Shown here in pieces: positions 8,820 to 17,194 of a stretch of 64,000 bases of DNA. The position numbers and the translations under genes were made by a program. Below the pieces are notes generated by a model. That model saw nothing but the letters and a program-made list of their open reading frames with translations, did not search any database and was not told the DNA's origin. How positions within the stretch are numbered: position 1 is the stretch's first letter; the number at the start of each line of letters is the position of its first letter. The DNA lies in contig NZ_JBETXJ010000002.1 in the NCBI RefSeq assembly GCF_040427915.1, forward strand, positions 992,001-1,056,000. Reading direction: 5' to 3'. Origin of the DNA: Gardnerella vaginalis (GTDB lineage: Bacteria > Actinomycetota > Actinomycetes > Actinomycetales > Bifidobacteriaceae).

Positions 8820-8929
8820 AGGATTTTTAGGTCGTTAAAAAGTCCGTAGCAGATCTAAATGATTCTAAAAGAAAAAATTAAAAAATAGATAGAAAATAAC
8901 TAAAAATCATTGCCATAAAGGATTTTGCT

Positions 8930-11542
8930 ATGCCTGATGCATTTGAAACGCCAGTTTTTAACAAAACTAATACGCAGGATGCCGAAACATTCCTTCCATC
9001 GGCTAGCTGCAATGCTCAGCTACGTTTTGATAATTGGGGTTATCGTCATGCTTCTCGCAAACATTTTGCTGTACGCGGGTTGAACCTAACAATTGAAGCA
9101 GGGCAAAGAGTTTTGTTGCTTGGTGCATCGGGCATAGGCAAATCCACAATTCTTGAAGGTGCTGCTGGGCTGATTGGTAGTGATATTGTTAAATCTAGCC
9201 CAAATAATTCAAAGCCTGATTCGAAGAAGAATGTTCTAGTTGAAGACGAAGATGGCGGTGTGAGCGAAGGCTCAGTATTCGTAGATGATTTACCAGTTCA
9301 TAAAGCGCGTGGGCGAGTGGGATTAGTGTTACAAGACCCAGAGGCTCAAGCTATTTTTCAGCGTTTAGGAGATAACGTCGCCTTTGGTCCTGAAAATATG
9401 AATGTTCCTCGTAAAGAAATATGGGATCTTGTTAATAAAAGTCTTGAAGAAGTAGGTTTAGAAGGCTTACAGTTACACCGTTCTACAGCCCATTTAAGTG
9501 GTGGACAAATGCAGCGTCTGGCATTGGCTGGAGCATTGGCTATGAAGCCAAGCGTGCTTCTTTTAGATGAGCCTACGGCAAATCTAGATCCAGATGGTGT
9601 TAATCAGATTGTAAAAGCTGTTGGTAAAGTTTTAGACGATACCAATGCAACAATGGTTCTTGTAGAACATCATGCGCAGCCTTGGATTGATTTGATTGAT
9701 AGAGTAGTGGTTCTTGGTCTTGATAATTCTGTGAACAATACAGAAGAGAATAACTATGTTCACGATGATGATATTGCGCGAGACGAGTTTGCGCAAACAG
9801 TTATTGTTGCAGATGGAACTCCAGACGAAGTGTTCAGCAGAAGAGATCTTGATTTTGAAAACCTTGGGATTTGGCTTCCTGACAAGTATAAAGATCCACA
9901 AGATCGCAAAATTGGTAGGATTTATGTTGAAGGCGAACCAGATTGCGATCCAGCAAAAGGTGATGGAAGAGTAGTTCTATCAACAGAAAACCTTGCGATT
10001 AGTCATACGAGTACTCCAATAGCAAAAAATATCAATTTGAAATTTAATTCTGGACAAATCACAGCATTAGTTGGAGCAAATGGTGCTGGAAAGTCAACTT
10101 TATCTCTAACTTTGGCAGGATTAATTCCAGCTTTAGAAGGTCAGGTTGTAGCTAGTGAGGATCTTTGCGAAGGTGCAGGTGGCACTGATCCTATGAAGTG
10201 GAAGTCTACTGATCTTGCTAAAAGAATTTCATACGTTTTCCAGAATCCAGAACATCAGTTTGCGTGTGGAACCGTGCTTGAAGAAGTTATGCTAGGTCCT
10301 ATTAGAACTGGAATGAGTGAAGAAGACGCTAAAACTAAAGCAGAGTCTTTGTTAGATAGATTCCGCTTATCTAGATATGCTAATGCAAACCCATACACTT
10401 TATCTGGAGGTGAAAAGCGTAGACTTACTGTTGCTGCATCTTTGGCTGCAGCTCCAAGAGTTTTAATTTTAGATGAACCAACTTTTGGACAGGATCGTAA
10501 AACTTGGTTACAAATTATAAAACTCATTGCAAGCCTTCGCGCGGACGGCGTTAGTGTTATTGTTGTTACTCACGATAGAGAGTTAGTAGATGCGCTTGGA
10601 GCGCGTTTAGTGGAACTTAAAACTAATGTGGATTCCACTAATAACGAATTTTATGAGTCTGAAAATATAGATAATTCACAAGAATCTTTAGCATTATCTT
10701 CGTCAACAAATGCAACGAATATATCTCGAATAGAAGTTAGCGATGTGAATCATCGCGATGAGGCAGCTCGTGCATCAAGTTATTCTCCATTCTTGGCATC
10801 TTTGAATCCTGTGTATAGGATGCTTGGAGCCTTCCTGCTTTCGGTTCCGCTTTTGTTTACTCTCGATTGGCTTTCTGCAACAATAGCTTTGGTTTTGGAG
10901 TTTGTGATTCTTTGGGTTGTTAAAATGAACCCTTGGCGAGTTATTAAACTTTCTTGGCCTGTATGGGTTGGTGCGCCTGGATCTGCCTTAGCTGTGTGGT
11001 TGTATGGTAAATCAGGTGGAGCAACATGGTTTGATTGGGGAATTATTCACGTGAGTGATCATTCCACAACTCTTGCAATTGCAACATTTATCAGAATTTT
11101 AGCTATCGGTGTTCCAGCTATTGTTACTGTTATTGGCATTGATGCAACTGATTTAGCTGATGCTTTTAGTCAAGTTATGAAATTGCCAGATAGGTTTGTT
11201 TACGGTGGATTAGCTGGTATGCGATTGTTTAGTGTTCTTCAAGACGATTGGGCTGCTCTTAGTGCATCTAGGCGTTCTCGCGGACTTGGTGATGATAGTA
11301 AGATTAAGGCTTTTATGCCTCAAGCTTTTGCTCTTTTGGTGCTTTCTATTAGAAGATCTACAACTTTGGCTACGGCTATGGAAGCGCGTGGATTTGGTGG
11401 AGAAAACCCAAGATCTCATGCACGTATAAGTCATGTGAATAAACGCGATTATGTGTTTATGATTGGGTGCTTAATTATCCCTGCTATAGCTTTAATCGCT
11501 GCTGTATACTACGGTACTTTTGCTCTTCTTGGAGGCAATTAA
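8930..11542 (+). CDS. Fused ECF transporter: two ATPase domains plus T subunit (YkoD-YkoC type)
   Basis: An 870-residue energising module for vitamin uptake. ABC domain 1: Walker A GASGIGKST (65-73), LSGGQ (189-193), LLLDEP (210-215). ABC domain 2: GANGAGKST (382-390), LSGGE (491-495), LILDEP (512-517). After a Ser/Asn-rich linker (about 565-618) comes a membrane T domain with the coupling motifs SRRSRG and MEARG. It is a paralogue of the separate ATPase and T genes at 35116-37601, there split into two proteins. The TPP riboswitch upstream points to thiamine or its HMP moiety. No S subunit is encoded nearby, so it may borrow one. The AAAGGA just before the ATG supports the start. Confidence 0.9.
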   Translation: MPDAFETPVFNKTNTQDAETFLPSASCNAQLRFDNWGYRHASRKHFAVRGLNLTIEAGQRVLLLGASGIGKSTILEGAAGLIGSDIVKSSPNNSKPDSKKNVLVEDEDGGVSEGSVFVDDLPVHKARGRVGLVLQDPEAQAIFQRLGDNVAFGPENMNVPRKEIWDLVNKSLEEVGLEGLQLHRSTAHLSGGQMQRLALAGALAMKPSVLLLDEPTANLDPDGVNQIVKAVGKVLDDTNATMVLVEHHAQPWIDLIDRVVVLGLDNSVNNTEENNYVHDDDIARDEFAQTVIVADGTPDEVFSRRDLDFENLGIWLPDKYKDPQDRKIGRIYVEGEPDCDPAKGDGRVVLSTENLAISHTSTPIAKNINLKFNSGQITALVGANGAGKSTLSLTLAGLIPALEGQVVASEDLCEGAGGTDPMKWKSTDLAKRISYVFQNPEHQFACGTVLEEVMLGPIRTGMSEEDAKTKAESLLDRFRLSRYANANPYTLSGGEKRRLTVAASLAAAPRVLILDEPTFGQDRKTWLQIIKLIASLRADGVSVIVVTHDRELVDALGARLVELKTNVDSTNNEFYESENIDNSQESLALSSSTNATNISRIEVSDVNHRDEAARASSYSPFLASLNPVYRMLGAFLLSVPLLFTLDWLSATIALVLEFVILWVVKMNPWRVIKLSWPVWVGAPGSALAVWLYGKSGGATWFDWGIIHVSDHSTTLAIATFIRILAIGVPAIVTVIGIDATDLADAFSQVMKLPDRFVYGGLAGMRLFSVLQDDWAALSASRRSRGLGDDSKIKAFMPQAFALLVLSIRRSTTLATAMEARGFGGENPRSHARISHVNKRDYVFMIGCLIIPAIALIAAVYYGTFALLGGN

Positions 11543-11564
11543 CACTTAATACTAACACAAAATG

Positions 11565-11637
11565 TGGGCTTGATGGGATTCGAACCCACGGCCTTCTGCT
11601 CCGGAGGCAGACGCTCTATCCACTGAGCTACAAGCCC
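11565..11637 (-). tRNA. tRNA-Arg (anticodon CCG)
   Basis: On the minus strand, acceptor GGGCTTG pairs with CAAGCCC. The anticodon stem is TCTGC/GCAGA with loop CTCCGGA, and the T-arm is GTGGGTTCGAATCCCAT. The anticodon CCG reads CGG. The 3' end is followed by CA rather than CCA, so CCA is added enzymatically. Confidence 0.95.
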
Positions 11638-11716
11638 GCAACTCGTGAAAGTATACACGTTGCTAGGGATTGAAAGTATATGCTATTAGTCAATTTTTGT
11701 GACTTTGATGCATACT

Positions 11717-13246
11717 TTAGCGAGTTATTACGCTTTTAAGATCGCTTGCTACTTTTTTAGGATCTTCAGCGCACATGAGTGCAGACACAGTGCATACTCC
11801 ATCAATGCTTAGGTCTTTGATTGGGAAAACGGTGTTTTCGTGGATTCCACCAATCGCTAGAGTTTTTACGCCCATACTGTGTGCTACTTTTGCTACCTCA
11901 TTTACGCCTTCAATTCCAAGAGGCGGAACATCATGCGCCTTAGTGTTTGTGGCAAATGCAGCTCCGATTCCTATAACATCAGGAAGTGGAGTATCGTTCT
12001 CTTTGCACTCTTTATATGCTTTTTCCATTAGGTCTACTCTTGCGCAAGAAAGTCCAATCATCCATTCGGCTGGCATTGATTTACGTGCTGTAACAAAAGG
12101 CGTGTCTTTTTGACCAATATGCAGGTTGAATCCCAGTTTTGCTGCGCAATCAACGTGATCGTCTATGAAAATCGGTATATCTCCATGTTTTGCTTTTATA
12201 AGTGTTTTGCGTAACTTTATGGCTTTTTCTGATATTTCAGTATCGTTGGAGTATTTATCTCGCAATTGAACTACTGTCACTCCGCCATCTATGGATTCTA
12301 CTGCAACTTGCTCTTCGCTACGGTTTCCCATACGTGGATCTGTTACTAGGTAAAGTGTCCAATCTGTTGGTTCTATGCTGAACTCAATGTTTGTTAGTTC
12401 AAACATGTTGTTTACGCTTAATGTTTGCAGCGCATCGATCCACAGTGTTCTGAATGTTCCTGGTGCGGTTGTTTGTCTCGCTGCAAACGTTCCAGCTGCT
12501 GCAGCGTGCACGTGTGCAGCTACTGTTGCTGCTACTGGGCGCTCTGGGTTTGCACCCACATATGCCGCCACTAATGCTCCAAGAGCGCACCCAGTTCCTA
12601 CAACTTTTGTCATAGCCTTGTGTCCGCCAGTTATTCGCACTAGGCATCCGTGACCGTATACCGCGTCTTTTTCTCCAGATATAGATACTACAGATCCGTA
12701 TTCTTTTGCCAGTTTTTTGGCGGCTTCTAGCGCGGAGTTTACTGGGTCTTGCGCATCTACGCCTTTCATCTGACTGCTTTGGCCAGCTAAAGCTAATATT
12801 TCGCTTGCGTTTGCTCGTATTACTGTTGGGTTTTGTTTTACGATTTCTCTTACAAATTTTGTTCTAGTGGTTAATGCGTCTACTCCAACTCCAACTGGGT
12901 CCAGTACCCACGGAGTTTGCGTTTCTTCGCATGTTTCTATGGCTTTGCGTATGGCTTTGCCTTTTATCTCTTCGAATGTTCCAACGTTTACTAGAACGCC
13001 TGACGCTATTTTTGCGATGCACGCGGCTTCATCTGGGTCGCATACCATTATTGGTGTAGCTCCTGCGGAAAGTAGCGCATTTGCTGTTATGTCTTGAACA
13101 ATATTGTTTGTTATGCAATGAGTTAGTGGCTTCTTTGCTCTGACTCTTTCTATGCATGATCTAACGTCATTTAGAAACATTCGTCTTCTTGCGCGAACGC
13201 TAAAACTTGTATCTATATTTGTATTTGATTCGTTTAATTCTTCCAT
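11717..13246 (-). CDS. thiME: ThiM-ThiE fusion: hydroxyethylthiazole kinase / thiamine-phosphate synthase
   Basis: A 509-residue bifunctional salvage enzyme. Residues ~25-285 are a ThiM kinase (LTHCITNNIV at 41-50, the GTGC anion hole at 217-220) that phosphorylates the thiazole alcohol. Residues ~297-509 are ThiE (QLRDK at 327-331, HIGQKD near 376, IGIGAAFATNTK), which joins thiazole-P and HMP-PP to give thiamine-P. The ATG at 13246 is chosen because GAAGGGA (13252-13258) lies 5 bp upstream; a longer reading frame would start inside the riboswitch. Together with the TPP-controlled ECF loci this indicates thiamine salvage. No ThiC, ThiG or ThiD is in the window. Confidence 0.95.
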   Translation of the reverse strand: MEELNESNTNIDTSFSVRARRRMFLNDVRSCIERVRAKKPLTHCITNNIVQDITANALLSAGATPIMVCDPDEAACIAKIASGVLVNVGTFEEIKGKAIRKAIETCEETQTPWVLDPVGVGVDALTTRTKFVREIVKQNPTVIRANASEILALAGQSSQMKGVDAQDPVNSALEAAKKLAKEYGSVVSISGEKDAVYGHGCLVRITGGHKAMTKVVGTGCALGALVAAYVGANPERPVAATVAAHVHAAAAGTFAARQTTAPGTFRTLWIDALQTLSVNNMFELTNIEFSIEPTDWTLYLVTDPRMGNRSEEQVAVESIDGGVTVVQLRDKYSNDTEISEKAIKLRKTLIKAKHGDIPIFIDDHVDCAAKLGFNLHIGQKDTPFVTARKSMPAEWMIGLSCARVDLMEKAYKECKENDTPLPDVIGIGAAFATNTKAHDVPPLGIEGVNEVAKVAHSMGVKTLAIGGIHENTVFPIKDLSIDGVCTVSALMCAEDPKKVASDLKSVITR

Positions 13247-13249
13247 GAT

Positions 13250-13326
13250 TTTCCCTTCGCTAGCACTACCTAGATCAGGTTTAACGGGTGTAATCTCAGC
13301 GTTTTTACGCACCCCGAACCGACTTT
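13250..13326 (-). promoter_or_regulatory. TPP riboswitch of thiME with embedded ribosome-binding site
   Basis: Read on the minus strand, the thi-box is complete: CGGGGTGCG, CGCTGAGATTACACCCG, AACCTGATCTAGGTAGTGC, then AGCGAAGGGA. The final conserved AAGGGA of the aptamer is itself the ribosome site, 5 bp from the ATG. TPP binding should therefore shut translation directly, without a separate expression platform. Confidence 0.95.
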
Positions 13327-13518
13327 GACTATATCGTTTGTGTATGACGTTTGGCTGTGTAATATTTTACTTCGCGCGTTTTGCGTTGTTTTGCTTGAAA
13401 TTTCGGGGATGATTAAAGACTATTGTTTCAGATTTTATAAAATTTTTCCATTAATTTTTTATTTTTGTTTGCATTTGTACTTTTATAGTGTTAGCATCAA
13501 ACACAACACAAACAGATA

Positions 13519-13533
13519 TCGTAAATTTTACGA
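13519..13533. promoter_or_regulatory. 15-bp perfect palindrome upstream of the Trp leader
   Basis: TCGTAAA-T-TTTACGA, a perfect 7-bp inverted repeat around one base. It lies between a TATAGT box (13484-13489) and the leader peptide start (13607). A related TTACGA half-site follows immediately. It may be a repressor operator; the binding protein is unknown. Confidence 0.4.
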
Positions 13534-13606
13534 TTTACGATTTTGGATTTGTGACTGACCACATTAGCGTTTAGCTTTGCAGCTAAGTATTAGGGAGGCG
13601 GCTATC

Positions 13607-13696
13607 ATGCGTAACATGAATGCTCAAGCTCGCGATACTTTTGATGCTGCTCGTATGTGGTGGTGGCAGACTTCTCTTTGGCGTAGTTTACTCTAA
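13607..13696 (+). CDS. trpL: Tryptophan leader peptide (29 residues, WWW..W)
   Basis: A small ORF with a strong GGGAGG at 13593-13598 and ATG at 13607. The peptide runs MRNMNAQARDTFDAARM, then three consecutive Trp codons (18-20), QTSL, a fourth Trp and RSLL-stop. Four Trp in 29 residues, three in a row, is the hallmark of a ribosome-sensed attenuator. It overlaps the first arm of the three-hairpin system that ends in an intrinsic terminator before the ECF transporter genes. The product has no role of its own beyond its translation. Confidence 0.92.
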   Translation: MRNMNAQARDTFDAARMWWWQTSLWRSLL

Positions 13697-13761
13697 AGTT
13701 TTAGAAGCTGCATGTTTTAGGCTTGTAAAAGACCTCTAGGGTAAACCTGGAGGTCTTTTTT
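13666..13761 (+). promoter_or_regulatory. Tryptophan transcription attenuator
   Basis: Three alternative pairings can be drawn. Hairpin 1:2 is GCAGACTTCT (13666-13675, at the last of the three Trp codons) with AGAAGCTGC (13703-13711). Hairpin 2:3 is TTTTAGAAGC (13699-13708) with GCTTGTAAAA (13721-13730), one mismatch. Hairpin 3:4 is the terminator, AAAAGACCTCTAGG (13727-13740) with CCTGGAGGTCTTTT (13746-13759) plus T residues. A ribosome stalled at the Trp codons blocks arm 1 and lets 2:3 form, preventing termination. Low charged tRNA-Trp would thus turn on the transporter. Confidence 0.85.
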
Positions 13762-13906
13762 ATATCTCCGGAAAGCCAAATCTATTTGGATTAATCTTAC
13801 GTCTAAAACAAATCTAGAAAATCTAAAACAAATCTATAAACATAAAAAACAATTAAAAAATTGTTTAAAACAAGCAATATAAGAATCTAAATAAAAGGAG
13901 AAAATC

Positions 13907-14533
13907 ATGGCTCAGGAAATTAATGAAACTAAGCAGGAAACCTCGTTTACTTCTGCTGAATCTAGTGTTAATCAGGCTGCGGATTTACTTAAAGGTGTAA
14001 ATGTTAAAAAGCATGCTTTAGATATTACGTCTTTGGTGTTGGTGGCTGTTCTTTTTGCGGCAGGATGTATTCTTGATTTTACTGTTGCAAAAGCGCTTTC
14101 GATCGGAAATATTCAGCCAGAGTTTGTAATTGCATCGTTCTGCTTGTCTATTTTGCTTGTTCGTCCAAACGTTATTCAGGGCGCGATTATTGGTGCTTTG
14201 GCTGCGACTTTAATTCAATTTAACACTTCAATTCCTGGTCTTGAGTACGCTTGCGATATTCCAGCAGCAATTATTATGACTTTGATGTTGATGGGTTATT
14301 TAAAGGCTTTTCCTAAGGATGCCGCTAGAAAGTTCAGTGTTTTCCCATTCATTTCTGCCTTTATTGCAACTGTTATTTCTGGAATGATTTTTGCAACAAT
14401 CGCATCTTTCTTTATTCTTCACTCTCCAAACACTGTTCTTGTTATGCTTCCAATCATTTTGGGTACTGCTGTGTTTAATGCTGTTGTTGTTGAAGTTCTT
14501 TACACTCCAATTCGACTCGTTTTACACAAGTAA
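13907..14533 (+). CDS. ECF transporter S component, TrpP-like (copy 1)
   Basis: A 208-residue membrane protein with about six hydrophobic helices after a ~35-residue soluble N-terminus. It is the predicted substrate-binding S subunit of the ECF transporter encoded by the following genes. The helical core LFAAGCILDFTVAKAL...ILLVRPNVIQGAIIGALAATL resembles Bacillus TrpP (IGAALHSIVPPIL...ILLFPRVQNVLLIGAATG), and the Trp attenuator upstream makes tryptophan or a related indole the likely substrate. AAAAGGAG precedes the ATG. Copy 2 follows 121 bp later and shares long identical DNA blocks. Substrate is inference; the S-subunit call is firmer. Confidence 0.85.
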   Translation: MAQEINETKQETSFTSAESSVNQAADLLKGVNVKKHALDITSLVLVAVLFAAGCILDFTVAKALSIGNIQPEFVIASFCLSILLVRPNVIQGAIIGALAATLIQFNTSIPGLEYACDIPAAIIMTLMLMGYLKAFPKDAARKFSVFPFISAFIATVISGMIFATIASFFILHSPNTVLVMLPIILGTAVFNAVVVEVLYTPIRLVLHK

Positions 14534-14654
14534 ATCAGAATTGAAAAATAATTAAACAAATTAATTTAAATCAATGTAAATAAATATCAAAACATAAATA
14601 AATATCAAAAGTTGATAATTGAAATTTGGTTATCAAAACATAAAGGAGAAGATT

Positions 14655-15236
14655 ATGAATCAGGAAATTAACGAACATGCAGGTAATATGCTTAATTCTG
14701 TAAGTATTAAAAAGCATGCTTTAGATATTACGTCTTTGGTGTTGGTGGCTGTTCTTTTTGCGGCAGGATGTATTCTTGATTTTACTGTTGCAAAAGCGCT
14801 TTCAATTGGAAATATTAAACCAAACTTTTTAATCGCATCGTTCTGTCTTGCTATTTTGCTTGTTCGTCCAAATGTTATTCAGGGTGCGATTATTGGTGCT
14901 TTGGCTGCGACTTTGATGCAATTTAATGCATCGATTCCTGGTCTTAATTATGTTTGCGATATTCCAGCAGCAATTGTTATGACTTTGATGATTATGGCTT
15001 ATGTTCGCGTTTTTCCTAAGGATGCTGCTAGAAAGTTCAGTATTTTCCCACTTGTAGCCACTTTTATAACTACAGTTGTTTCTGGTTTAATATTTGCCTC
15101 TACTGCATCTTTCTTTGTTCTTCATTCTCCTAAGACGATTCTTGTTATGCTTCCAATCATTTTGGGTACTGCTGTGTTTAATGCTGTTGTTGTTGAGGTT
15201 CTTTACACTCCAATTCGACTCGTTCTACACAAGTAA
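14655..15236 (+). CDS. ECF transporter S component, TrpP-like (copy 2)
   Basis: A 193-residue paralogue of the gene just before it. Start ATG at 14655 with AAAGGAG; an upstream in-frame start at 14619 lacks a site. The N-terminus is shorter. Bases 14707-14803 are identical to 14004-14100 of copy 1, and the 3' ends are also nearly identical, while the middle and the N-terminal tails differ. The substitutions in the middle are mostly conservative membrane residues (VRVFPKDAARKFSIFPLVATF). Two S subunits beside one ATPase-T pair suggests either different substrates or dosage. Confidence 0.85.
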   Translation: MNQEINEHAGNMLNSVSIKKHALDITSLVLVAVLFAAGCILDFTVAKALSIGNIKPNFLIASFCLAILLVRPNVIQGAIIGALAATLMQFNASIPGLNYVCDIPAAIVMTLMIMAYVRVFPKDAARKFSIFPLVATFITTVVSGLIFASTASFFVLHSPKTILVMLPIILGTAVFNAVVVEVLYTPIRLVLHK

Positions 15237-15358
15237 GTATTTGAATTTGTGTTGGATAATATTCAGTAAGTCATATAATCGTCAGAGAATATAATCCAGA
15301 GAATAATCAATAAGTAATGTTCATAGTATTGTTGGGTTTTTAAGAGTTAGGAATTATT

Positions 15359-17176
15359 GTGTCTTTGCTTGAGCTTAGGGAAGTATCTTTTAAATATTTG
15401 AATCATAATAAGGATGATTCTTTAGACTCTGCAAAGGCACAAGATTCCACTTTTGCCTTGAACAATATAAGTCTTAGTATTGAATCTGGCGAATTTGTTG
15501 GAATTATTGGACCATCTGGATCTGGTAAAACAACTCTTGCCTCTATTTTCTCTGGTGCTATTCCTCATCATTATTCTGGAGAACTTTCTGGAATCGTTAA
15601 GATTGCAGGTCAAGAAACTAAAAATCTTGCTTTAACTAATATAGCCTGCTTAATTGGATCAGTTATTCAAGATATTGATGCGCAAATGGTGGCTGCAAAC
15701 GTAGAAGATGAGATTCTTTTTGGTCTAGAAAACTTTGGTGTTGCGCACAATGAAATACCGAATCGAATCGATGAAGCTTTACAAATTGTTGGCATTAGTG
15801 ATTTGCGCAACCGCGATTTAGACACTCTTTCTGGAGGCCAAAAGCAGAAAGTTGCGATTGCTGCTATTCTTGCGCTAAAACCTAAAGTTATGGTGTTAGA
15901 TGAGCCTACGTGCGCTTTGGACCCTGTATCTTCTAAAATGATTTTTTCGATTCTTAAAGATTTGAATAAGAATTTTGGAATAACGGTTGTTGTAATTGAG
16001 CAGAAAGTGGCGCTTTTAAGCGAATATTGCAAGCGTTTAGTTGTATTGTCTAATGGCACTTTGTCGCTTGATTTGCCTGTTGGGCAAGCGCTAAAAAATA
16101 TGGATTTGCTTTATTCTATTGGAATAAATTATCCTCGTACAACTCATCTTATTAACGATTTACAAAGTGAGAATATTTGCGCTAAAAGCGATTTGCCTGT
16201 ATCGGTAGAAGATACAGTAGATACTATTGTTAATACGATTAATAGTGGAAATTCTTTAGTTTCACATGATGATTCATATAGTGAATGTGATGAAGATAAA
16301 TGTGCGGTTGCTTTCGACTTTTCCAATGAATCGCAAAACTTAGCACAAAATGCTTCACCATGTCTTTCTTTGCAAAATGTTAGTTTTTCGTATCCAAGTG
16401 GCGTTAGTGCTTTAAAAAACGTGTCTTTTGAAGCTTACGCTGGGGAGCTTGTAACTCTTGTTGGAAGAAATGGAGCTGGAAAAACAACTGTTACTAAGCT
16501 AATAAACGGTTTGCTTAAGCCGAGTAGTGGAAGTATTTTTATTGATGGCAAAAATACTAGCAACATGAAAATAAGCCAAATTGCTCACTATGTTTCGACT
16601 CTTTTCCAGAATCCAGATCGTCAGCTTTGTAAAGATACTATTTTAGAAGAAGTTGCGTTTAGTTGCATTCTTTTAGGTGAGTCTGTTAAAGAAGCTAATA
16701 ATCATGCTATGCAAGTGATTGAAAAGCTTAATTTAGATCCTAATGCTAGCCCTTTTATGCTTTCTAGAGGTCAGCGTCAGATGGTGGCATTGGCTGCAAC
16801 TGTTGTAACTAAACCTAAGATTCTTGTGCTAGATGAGCCTACTTGCGGACTAGATTACATGGAATGCTTGAGAATTATGCAAGTTGTAGAAGACCTTAGA
16901 GACCATGGTTGTTGCGTGATAATGGTTTGTCATGATATGGAAGTTGTTCTTGATTTTGCAACGCGCTTAATCGTAGTAAACGATGGACATATTCTTGAAG
17001 ACGGAAGCATAAGCCATGTGTTTGAGAATAAGAGTATTTGCGATGAAGCTGCTTTATGCGCTCCTCTTTTGTGCGCTGTATCTCAAGGCTTAGTTAAAAA
17101 TGGTTTTACTAAGTGTAAAGGATTGTACAAGAGGGATATGTTGGTTAATGCTCTTAAAAAGAGCTGCAATTTGTAA
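15359..17176 (+). CDS. ECF transporter ATPase, two fused ABC domains
   Basis: A 605-residue cytoplasmic ATPase that powers the S-T pair beside it. Domain 1: GPSGSGKTT (51-59), LSGGQ (157-161), VMVLDEP (177-183). Domain 2 begins near residue 345: GRNGAGKTT, signature LSRGQ in place of LSGGQ, and ILVLDEPTCGLD. A ~100-residue acidic, Ser/Asp-rich linker joins them. The start is GTG at 15359 with AGTTAGGA upstream. Domain 2's altered signature may make the two ATP sites unequal. The T gene follows 18 bp later. Confidence 0.93.
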   Translation: MSLLELREVSFKYLNHNKDDSLDSAKAQDSTFALNNISLSIESGEFVGIIGPSGSGKTTLASIFSGAIPHHYSGELSGIVKIAGQETKNLALTNIACLIGSVIQDIDAQMVAANVEDEILFGLENFGVAHNEIPNRIDEALQIVGISDLRNRDLDTLSGGQKQKVAIAAILALKPKVMVLDEPTCALDPVSSKMIFSILKDLNKNFGITVVVIEQKVALLSEYCKRLVVLSNGTLSLDLPVGQALKNMDLLYSIGINYPRTTHLINDLQSENICAKSDLPVSVEDTVDTIVNTINSGNSLVSHDDSYSECDEDKCAVAFDFSNESQNLAQNASPCLSLQNVSFSYPSGVSALKNVSFEAYAGELVTLVGRNGAGKTTVTKLINGLLKPSSGSIFIDGKNTSNMKISQIAHYVSTLFQNPDRQLCKDTILEEVAFSCILLGESVKEANNHAMQVIEKLNLDPNASPFMLSRGQRQMVALAATVVTKPKILVLDEPTCGLDYMECLRIMQVVEDLRDHGCCVIMVCHDMEVVLDFATRLIVVNDGHILEDGSISHVFENKSICDEAALCAPLLCAVSQGLVKNGFTKCKGLYKRDMLVNALKKSCNL

Positions 17177-17194
17177 AACAAATGGGTGATTTTT

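Noticed and set aside
13325-13558. 77-codon ORF starting beside the thiME riboswitch
   Set aside because: Composition is AT-rich and Phe/Cys-heavy, there is no ribosome site, and it spans the region expected to hold the divergent promoters.
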